Assembly (NCBI GenBank): GCA_037179515.1
Contig: JAXCGZ010020813.1
Coordinates: forward strand, 55,001-119,000
Length of the DNA: 64,000 nt
Direction of reading: 5' to 3'
DNA from: Halocaridina rubra
Lineage: Eukaryota > Arthropoda > Malacostraca > Decapoda > Atyidae
The notes under the pieces were generated by a model. The model saw only the letters and a program-made list of their open reading frames with translations, was not told where the DNA came from and did not search any database. Each line of letters opens with the position of its first letter. Within the stretch, counting starts at the first letter, position 1. Position numbers and translations under genes: made by a program. Positions 10,888-19,932 of the stretch are shown here, piece by piece.

Positions 10888-13453
10888 ATTACCTAATTGT
10901 GTTTTCGGGAAAGAGCCCAAAGCTCGTATCTTCCCGTCTCCTGATCGGTACCATTTTCTACTTAGTGGTACTTATCATATTTGTCCTTAAAACTATTGAT
11001 TGAGATAGGATTAACAACCTCCTCGCTTTGCTAATTCCAATTATCAACTACTCATACATTAAAAAAGTATTTCCCTACATCCTGCAATGAAGTTTTCTTA
11101 CGAAGCTTCAAACTATGACGTCTAGTTCTAGAGCCTGCCATATCAAAATATCGATCCCTATCCACTCTATCATAACCATGAAGGAATTTAAAGGCTGTCA
11201 CCATATCCCCCTCAATCTTCTAGCTTCGAGTGATGGCAAGGCTAATTCCCTCAGCCTCTCATCATAACTGAGATTACACATGTCTGGCACCAGTTTCGTG
11301 GCAGTTCTTTGAACCTTTTTAAGCTTAGCTATGTGCTTTTTCAAGTGCGGATTCCAAAAGGGGGCTGCATATTCGAGTTTTGGCCTAACATAGGTTACAT
11401 AAATATTTCTGAACATTTCCTTGTCCATGTGCCTGGAGGCTACCCTTATATTTGATAAGAAATCATATGCTGCCCTTACTATACCATTTACATGTATTTC
11501 TGGAGACAAATCTGCCAGTATGTTTACTCCTAGATCTCTCTCATTTTCTGTCTCTTGAAGTTGTACTCCAGCCACCGAGTAGTCAAGCTTGGGCCTTCTT
11601 GCACTTGTACCCATTCTCATTACCTTACATTTTGAAGTATTGAATTTCATTAGCCACTTTTCTGACCACACGTGCAGACTATTTAGATCTTCCTGAAGTT
11701 CTCTACCATTGTTCTCGTTTCCTACTTTCTTCACAATCATTGCATCATCTGCAAACATATTCATGAATGAATTTACAGACTCTGGTAGGTCATTTCAATA
11801 TACAAGGAACAAGAGTGGCCCTAAAACTGAACCCTGTGGAACTCCATTACTAACTCTTCTCCATTCAGACACTGAGTGTCTTACTCTAACCCACTCTTCC
11901 ATTCCTTCTAAGAAAGTTTTTATCCATTCCAAGACATTTCCACCTATTCTACCCATTGCATGAAGCGTTCTAATAAGTCTCCCATGTGGAACAGTGTCAA
12001 ACACTTTCTGGAAGTCTAGGAATATGCAATATGCCCAGCACTCTCGTTCCTGTAAGATTAGGCTTACCTCATCATAAAATTCTAATAAGTTTGTTACTGT
12101 AGATCTACCTTCTCTGAAGCCATGTTGCCTCACTAACATAAAGTTGAAGGATTCCAAGTGAAGAGAGATATGTTTCCTTAGTAGTTTCTCCATAACTTTG
12201 CAAACTATGCTGGTCAAGGTAACTAGTCTATAGTTCAGGGCTGTATCCCTCCTTCCCTTTTTGAAGATAGGTATCACGTTTGCTTGTTTCCAGCATCTTG
12301 GAATCTCCATTGACTCCAGTGACTTTTTAAATATGATACTTAGTTCCACTGATATTGAGTTTGCACATTTTTTAAGTACATAAGGGGATATGTCATCAGG
12401 ACCTGTAGCTTTATGAACATCTAACTCCATCAGAGCTTTGCATACCTATGTGGCTGTAAGGTTGATATTCTCTAATACCGGCCCTTGAGCTTCTATCTCT
12501 GCAATCTGAGGGGGTGGGGTATTTTCTACTGTAAATACTGACTGAAACTCCTTCTTCAATTCTTTACAGATCTCTTTATCCGTCTCAGTGATGCTTCCAT
12601 CCGCTCTATTTAGCCTTAAAACCTGTTCTTTTACCTTCAGTTTTCCTCTCATAAAGCTGTGGAAAAGCTTGGGATTTTCTTTAGCCTTCCTGGTGAAGTC
12701 CCTCTCATAGTCTCTCTCTGCCTCTCTTCTTTTACTTAGTTAGTCATTTCTTGCTCTTTTGTAGGTTTGCCAGGCATTTATGTTTTTTCTCCTCCTATAC
12801 CTTTTCCAGCATTTGTCTCTCCACTCCTTAGCTCTTTTACACTCATTATCGAACCATTTCTCTCTGGCATGCATTACACCTACTTTGGTGACAGGTATGC
12901 AGCAATCTACTATCTTCCCATATTTCTCACAAAAGATGTCATACATTTCTTGTACAGATTTGTTGTAAAATAAGGTTCTCCAGTCAATAACTGCAAAAAG
13001 CTCATTCATTTTGATGTAATATCCTTTCAGATAGTTCCTCCTCATGAACTCAGTGCCTCTACTCTCAGGCAGAATATCTTCAATGATATACTACATCAAC
13101 AGCACACAGTGGTCACTCTTTCCAATTGGTGGTTCATACTCAATTTTTTCAATATCCAACACATTATCTGTGAATACTAGATCAAGTAGTGATGGCTCAT
13201 CCTTACCCCTGGCCCTCGTTGGTTTCATTGCATGTTGGTGTAGGAAATTCCCTTATACGCAATCTAGGAATCTTGCCCCAAATGAGTCCTCACCACTGTG
13301 TGGGTCAAGATTTATCCAATCTATATCTTTATGATTAAAATCTCCCATAAATAAAATCCTACATTTTCTCTCCCGTGCCATGGTAACAAGTGAGTTCATG
13401 ACTTCAATAGTGCCTATATAACTTTCCTCATAAACTTCTAGCCTATTCTGGAG
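10888..13453 (-). mobile_element. CR1/L2-like LINE copy F (tandem unit 3)
   Basis: This unit is about 2,566 bp, again running from the 3' tail to the NRLEVYEES truncation. It shares the stops with D and E (12446-12448 and 12740-12742). Open pieces are 11198-11764, 11795-12430, 12446-12652, 12740-13045 and 13253-13486, the last giving an endonuclease block with MGDFNHKDIDWINLD. The right junction is slightly diverged (CTGGAGAATACC) from those of D/E and E/F, which fits an older duplication. Confidence 0.88.
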
Positions 13454-16013
13454 AATACCTATTTGTGTTTTCGGGAAGGAGCCCAAAGCTCGTATCTCCC
13501 CGTCTCCTGATCGGTTCCATTTTCTACTTAGTGATACTTATCATACCTGTCCTTAAAACTATTGATTGAGATAAGATAAACTACCTCCTCGCTTTGCGAA
13601 TTCCAATTATCAACTACTCTTACACTGAAAAAGTATTTCCTTACATCCTGCAAAAGGAGTTTTCTTACGAAGCTTCAAACAATGACCTCTAGTTCTAGAG
13701 CCAGCCATATCAAAATATCGATCCCTATCCACTCTATCATAACCATGAAGGAATTTAAAGGCTGTCACCATATCCCCCCTAAGCTTCTAGCTTTGAGTGA
13801 TGGTAAATCTAATTCCCTCAGCCTCTCATCATAACTGAGTGTACGTATTTCTGGCACCAGTTTCGTGGCATGTCTCTGAACTTTTTCAACTTAGCTATAT
13901 GCTTTTTCAAGTGCGGATTCCAAAAGGGGGCTGCATATTCGAGTTTTGGCCTCACATAGGTTACATAAATATTTCTGAACATTTCCTTGTCCATGTGCCT
14001 GAAGGCTCCCCTTACATTAGATAAGAAGGCATATACTGCCCTTACTATGCCATTTATATGTATTTCTGGAGACAAATCTGCCAGCATGTTTACTCCTAGA
14101 TCTTTCTCATTTTCTGTCTCTTGAAATTGCACTCCATCCACCGAGTAGTCAAGCTTGGGCCTTCTTGCACTTGTACCCATTCTCATTACCTTACATTTTG
14201 AAGTATTGAATTTCATTAGCCACTTTTCTGACCACTCGGGCAAACTATTTAGATCTTCCTGAAATTCACTACCATTGTTCTCATTTCCTACTTTCTTCAC
14301 AATCTTTGCACCATCTGCAAACATATTCATGAATGAATTTACAGACTCTGGTAGGTCACTTACATATACAAGGAACAAAAGTGGCCCTAAAACTGAACCC
14401 TGTGGGACTCCACTACTAACTCTTTTCCATTCAGACACTGACTGTCTTTCTCAAACCCTCTGTTCCCTTCCTTCTAAGTAAGTTTTTATCCATTCCAAGA
14501 CATTTCCACCTTTTCTAGCCATGGCATGCAGCTTCCTAATAAGTCTCCCATGTGGAACAGTGTCAAACGCTTTTTGGAAGTCTAGGAATATGCAATCTGC
14601 CCAGCCCTCTCTTTCTTGCAAGATTCGGCTTACCTCATCATAAAATTCTAATAGGTTTATTACTATTGATCTACCTTCTCTGAAGCCATGTTACCTCACT
14701 AACATAAAGTTCAAGGATTCCAAGTGAAGAGAGATATGTTTCCTTAGTAGTTTCTCCATAACTTTGCAAACTATGCTGGTCAAGGAAACTGGTCTATAGT
14801 TCAGAGCCGTATCCCTCCTTCCCCTTTTGAAGATAGCTATCACATTTGCTTGTTTCCAGGATCTTGGAATCTCTCCTGACCACAGTGACTTTAAATATGA
14901 TACTTAGTGCCACTGATATTGAGTTTGCGCATTTTTTAAGTACATGAGGGGATATGTCATCAGGACCTGTAGCTTTATGAACATCTAAATCCATCAGCGC
15001 TTTGCATACCTCTGTGGCTGTAAGGTTGATGTTCTCTAATGCCGGCCTTTGAGCTTCTATCTCTGCAATCTGAGGGGGTGGGGTATTTTCTACTGTAAAT
15101 ACTGACTGAAACTCCTTGTTCAATTCTTTGCAGACCTCTTCATCCGTCTCAGTGATGCTTCCATCCGCTCTCTTTAGCCTTAAAACCTGTTCATATACCT
15201 TCACTTTTCCTCTCATAAAGCTGTGGAAAAGCTTTGGATTTTCTTTAGCCTTCCTGGGGATGTCCCTCTCATAATCTCTCTATGCCTCTCTCCTTTTACT
15301 TAGGTAGTCATTTATTGCTCTTTTGTAGGTTTGCCAGGCATTTATGATTTGCTCCTCCTATACCTATTCCAGCATTTGTCTCTCCACTCCTTAGCTTTTT
15401 TACACTCATTATTGAACCATTTCTCTCTGGCATGAATTACACCTACTTTGGTGAAAGGTATGCAGCAATCTACTATCTTCCCATATTTTTCACAAAAGAT
15501 GTCATACATTTCTTATACAGATTTGTAAAATAAGGTTCTCCAGTCAATAACTGCAAAAAGCTCATTCATTTTGATGTAATCTCCTTTCGGATAGTTCCTC
15601 CTCATGTCCTCAGTGCCTCTACTCTCAGGCAGAATATCTTCAATGATATACTACATCAACAACACACAGTGGTCACTCTTTCCAAGTGTTGGTTCATGCT
15701 CAATTTTTTCAATATCCAACACATTTTCTGTGAATACTAGATCAAGTAGTGATGGCTCATTCCAACCCCTGGCCCTCATTGGTTCCATTACATGTTGGTG
15801 TAGGAAATTCCCTTATACGCAATCTAGGAATCTTGCCCCAAATGAGTCCTCACCACTGTGAGGGTCAAGATTTATCCAATCTATCTCTTTATAATAAAAA
15901 TCTCCAATAATCAAAATCCTACATTTTCTCTCCCGTGCCATGCTAACAATTGAGTTTATGACTTCAACAGTACCTATATGACTTTCCTCATAAACTTCAA
16001 GCCTATTCTGGAG
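13454..16013 (-). mobile_element. CR1/L2-like LINE copy G (tandem unit 4)
   Basis: This unit is about 2,560 bp with the same two boundaries as D-F but without their two shared stops: the Tyr and Glu codons are intact here. It has its own lesions. The open frame 13818-14438 covers RT with the catalytic box changed to MFADGAKIV (second Asp lost). Positions 14794-15216 cover the linker and RT blocks, with a frame change after SIIFK. It probably represents the founding unit, or an older branch, of the tandem block. Confidence 0.87.
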
Positions 16014-16200
16014 ATAACCTAATTGTGTTTACGGGAAAGAGCCAAAAGCTCGCATCTTCCCGTCTCCTGATCGGGTCCATTTTCTACTTAGTGATACTTA
16101 TCATACCTGTCATTAAAACTATTGACTGAAATAGGATTAACTACCTCCTCGTTTTGTGAATTCCAATTATCAACTACTCTTACACTGAAAAAGTATTTCC

Positions 16201-18989
16201 TTACATCCTCCAAAAGGAGCATTTCTTACGAAGCTTCAAACTATGACCTCTAGTTCTAGAGCCTGCCATATCAAAATATCGATCCCTATCCACTCTATCA
16301 TAACCATGAAGGAATTTAAAGGCGGTCACCATATCCCCCATCAAGCATCTAGCTTCGAGTGATGGTAAGTCTAATTCCCTCAGCCTCTCATCATAACTGG
16401 GTTTACGTATTTCGGGCACCAGTTTCGTGGCATGTCTTTGAACTTTTTCAAGCTTAGCTATGTGCTTTTTCAAGTGCGGATTCCAAAAGGGGGCTGCATA
16501 TTCAAGTTTTGGCCTCACATAGGTTACATAAATATTTCTGAACATCTTCTTGCCCATGTGCCTGGAGGCTACCCTTATATTTGATAAGAAGGCATATGCT
16601 GCCCTTACTATGCCATTTATATGTATTTCTGGAGACAAATCTGCCAGTATGTTTACTCCTAGATCTCTCTCATTTTCTGTCTCTTGAAATTGTACTCCAA
16701 CCACCGAGTAGTCAAGCTTGGGCCTTCTTGCACTAGTACCCATTCACATTACCTTACATTTTGAAGTATTGAATTTCATTAGCCACTTTTCTAACCACTT
16801 GTGCAGACTATTTAGATCTTCCTGAAGTTCTCTACCATTGTTCTCGTTTCTTACTTTCTTCACAATCATTGCATCATCTGCAAACATATTCATGAATGAA
16901 TTTACAGACTCTGGTAGGTCATTTACATATACAAGGAACAAAAGTGCCCCTAAAACTGAACCCTGTAGAACTCCACTACTAACTCTTCTCCATTCAGACA
17001 CTGAGTGTCCTACTCTAACCCTCTGTTCCCTTCCTTCTAAGTAAGTTTTTATCCATTCCAAAACATTTCCACCTATTCTAGCCATTGATTGCAGCTTCCT
17101 AATAAGTCTCCCATGTGGAACAGTGTCAAACGCTTTCTGGAAGTCTAGGAATATGCAATAGGCCCAGCCCTCTCTTTCCTGCAAGATTCGGCTTACCTCA
17201 TCATAAAATTCTAATAAGTTTGTTACTGTTTATCTACCTTCTCTGAAGCCATGTTGCCTCACTGACAAAAAGTTCAAGGATTCCAAGTGAAGAGAGATAT
17301 GTTTCCTTAGTAGTTTCTCCATAACTTTGCAAACTATACTGGTCAAGGACACTGGTCTATAGTTCACAGCCGTATCCCTAATTCCCTTTTTGAAGATAGA
17401 TATCACATTTGCTTGTTTCCAGCATCTTGGAATATCCCCTGACTCCATTGACTTTTTAAATATGATACTTAGTGCCACTGATATTGAGTTTGCGCATTTT
17501 TTAAGCACATGAGGGGATATGTCATCAGGACCAGTAGCTTTATGAACATCTAAATCCATCAGCACTTTGCATACCTCTGTGGCTGTAAGGTTGATGTTCT
17601 CTAATACCGGCCCTTGAGCTTCTATCACTGCAATCTGAGGGGGTGGGGTATTTTCTACTGTAAATACTGACTGAAACTCCTTGTTCAATTCTTTGCAGAT
17701 CTCTTCATCCGTCTCAGTGATGCTTCCATCCGCTCTCTTTAGCCTTAAAACCTGTTCTTTTACCTTCAGTTTTCCTCTGATAAAGCTGTGGAAAAGCTTG
17801 GGATTTTCTTTAGCCTTCCTGGTGATGTCCCTCTCATAATCTCTCTCTGCCTCTCTCCTTTTACTTAGGTAGTCATTTCTTGCTCTTTTGTAGGTTTGCC
17901 AGGCATTTATGTTTTTTCTCCTCCTATACCTTTTCCAGCATTTGTCTCTCCACTCCTTAGCTCTTTTACACTCATTATCGAACCATTTCTCTCTGGCATG
18001 AATTACACCTACTTTGGTGACAGGTATGCAGCAATCTACTATCTTCCCATATTTCTCACAAAAGATGTCATACATTTCTCTTACAGATTTGTTGTAAAAT
18101 AAGGTTCTCCAGTCAATAACTGCAAAAAGCTCATTCATTTTGATGTAATCTCCTTTCGGATAGTTCCTCCTCATGTCCTCAGTGCCTCTACTCTCGGGAA
18201 GAATATCTTCAATGATATACTCCATCAACAACACACAGTGGTCACTCTTTCCAATTGGTGGTTCATACTCAATATTTTCAATATCCAACACATTATCTGT
18301 GAACACTAGATCAAGTAGTGATGGCTCATCCCCACCCCTGGCCCTTGTTGGTTCCATTACATGTTGGTGTAGGAAATTCCCTTGTACACAATCTAGGAAT
18401 CTTGCCCCGAATGAGTCCTCACCACTGTGTGGGTCAAGATTTATCCAATCTATCTCTTTATGATTAAAGTCTCCCATAATCAGAATCCTACACTTTTTTC
18501 CCGTGCCATGTTAACAACTGAGTTTATGACTTCAATAGTACCTATATGACTTTCCTCATAAACTTCAAGCCTATTTTGGTTCCTTGGTGGGTTGTATACA
18601 ACAGTTATTATAATGCTCTCTGACCCAGTATTTATGCGAGCAACAAGAAATTCCTTGAACTCACTTTCTATAGCCAAGTTTATTTCTTCAACTTGAATCC
18701 TTTCACTTATGAGCAGTGCTATCCCTCCACCAGTCCTCTCAGATCTTTCAACCCTTAGTATTCTGAAGCCCTTAGGAAAAACTGTGACACTGTTTATGTC
18801 CTCACTCAACTTAGTCTCTGTAATTGCTACTATATCTGCCTTACTGTTGTGAATCCTATCTTTTAATTCTACTGCCTTACCAGCTAATCCATCAGCATTT
18901 GTGTATAACAATCTTAATGAGGCCCCATCCCCTGATCTTCTGTCATTATCTTCTTTATCTCCCCTTTGTCTGGAAGTACTCTGTAACAA
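16201..18989 (-). pseudogene. ORF2 (endonuclease-reverse transcriptase) of copy H, frameshifted
   Basis: The pieces run in order. Positions 18,989-18,480 give the first half of an APE-type endonuclease (LYTNADGLAG, ITETKLS, GGGIALL, VVYNPPRNQ). A one-base shift in an A run near 18,487 follows. Positions 18,477-17,230 give MGDFNHKEIDW, LLDLVFTDN, GKSDHCVLL, the linker and the first RT blocks. Positions 17,184-16,744 and 16,743-16,201 give [13 protein letters not shown], the FADD box (MFADDAMIV) and the C-terminal region. No ATG precedes the endonuclease: the ORF2 frame opens after a TGA at 19,008-19,010 and has no Met codon until well inside the endonuclease. This suggests ORF2 translation depends on ORF1. 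Confidence 0.8.
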
Positions 18990-19852
18990 AAATTTTTCTT
19001 CTCTTCTTCATTTCTTTCATCATTTAACCTTCTTGCCTCTTGCAACAAGTTTTTGATCTTTCCCATCTCTTCCCGTGTTCTGTATCGTCTAATGAACACT
19101 TCTTTGCATTCTTGAAGGTCTTTTAGACTTTTTTTTCTCAACAATATTTCCCTACATGTTTCCCCTCTCTCAAAGGTTACTTTTGTTGGTCTCGGCTTTC
19201 CTTCCCTCGAATATTTACCTAGTTGGTGTATGTTTACAATATCCTCAGGACCACATACTACTCCAAGCTTTCTTATCAGGTCTACAACCCTAGCTTTATT
19301 TTCTTCAAGTCTCCCCTACCATGTTGGCTCCTGGGATTCACTTATGCCTGAGATTACCACTGTCTTCTCCTTATCAAGTGCCTGTCTGATGAGTGGGTTT
19401 GCCCTTTCCATCACAACGTCTTTCATTTTTTCGATTACTGTCTCTTTATAGTCAACTGTTTGTATGTTTTCCAGTGCCACCACCTTTACAGCCTCTTTTA
19501 CTGCCACATTCCCCTTTAGTGCATCAGCAAAGGAAGTTTTCATGGCATCATTTTCCATATTCAGCTCCTGGAACTCTTTTCTGAACTGTTCAATGTTTTC
19601 CTTAATCTGGACATTCCAAGCAGCAATCTCGTCTCTCTCAGAAGAGAGCAGTGAACTAGAATCTAATTCCTTTAGGTTGTCATTCAGCTGTTTGTTTTTA
19701 TCTTCTTGTTTAGAAATTCTAGATTCTAGTTGACTCTTTTCCCCTTCCAGCTTCTTTATTCTTTTTTCTAGTTCCTTTCTCTCCTGCCCTTGTGCTTTAT
19801 TTGCTTCCTCCAAAGATCTTATTTGTTCTCTGAGTGTTTCATTCTCTTTCAT
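18914..19852 (-). pseudogene. ORF1 of copy H: coiled-coil, RRM-like nucleic-acid-binding protein with one stop
   Basis: The ATG at 19,850-19,852 is preceded directly by an in-frame TAA, which supports it as the start. The frame runs about 312 codons to a stop at 18,914-18,916 and is broken only by one TAG at about 19,316-19,318. Residues 1-65 are a heptad-rich coiled coil (LEEANKAQGQERKELEKRIK). The middle is acidic to neutral. After VVISGISES a segment with LVKLG-like and RPTKVTFERG blocks resembles the RRM-like domain of LINE ORF1 proteins, which act as RNA-binding chaperones in the LINE RNP. The last ~30 codons overlap ORF2. The domain call is from pattern only. Confidence 0.7.
18989..18995 (-). 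promoter_or_regulatory. Candidate -1 ribosomal frameshift heptamer (A AAT TTT) between ORF1 and ORF2
   Basis: In the ORF1 frame the minus strand reads AAG AAA AAT TTT TGT TAC. The seven bases A-AAT-TTT fit the X-XXY-YYZ slippery pattern in the correct register. A one-base backward slip makes the next codon TTG at 18,989-18,987, which is exactly the ORF2 frame (LLQSTSRQRGDK). ORF2 has no ATG in the overlap, and its frame is open only from 19,007. The site therefore lies in the narrow window where a shift would work. No obvious downstream pseudoknot was identified by eye. Function is inferred. Confidence 0.45.
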
Positions 19853-19872
19853 TTATCCATCCATATTCCGAA

Positions 19873-19874
<2 letters not shown>

Positions 19875-19930
<56 letters not shown>
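19875..19930. repeat. (TG)n microsatellite between copies H and I
   Basis: About 28 TG units lie between the 5' end of copy H and the 3' tail of copy I. A similar dinucleotide run sits at the same place between I and J (22,913-22,929) and between J and K (about 25,899-25,912). Confidence 0.95.

Positions 19931-19932
<2 letters not shown>

Larger units (their letters stand above)
16014..19874 (-). mobile_element. CR1/L2-like LINE copy H, near full length with ORF1 and ORF2
   Basis: This is the longest copy in the array. From 5' to 3' on the minus strand it contains ORF1 (19,852-18,914), an overlapping ORF2 starting in the -1 frame near 18,989, endonuclease, linker, reverse transcriptase, and a 3' UTR ending in the ACCTAATTGTG tail at 16,016. 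ORF1 has one in-frame stop and ORF2 has several frameshifts (near 18,480, 17,230 and 16,744), so the copy is dead. It is the only copy here that shows the ORF1-ORF2 arrangement of the family. Upstream it abuts a (TG)n run at 19,875-19,930. Confidence 0.88.

Noticed and set aside
5706..16013. Regularly spaced ~2.56 kb repeats as a gene cluster or satellite of unknown origin
   Set aside because: The units are fully explained as truncated copies of the LINE. No additional sequence is carried in the unit.
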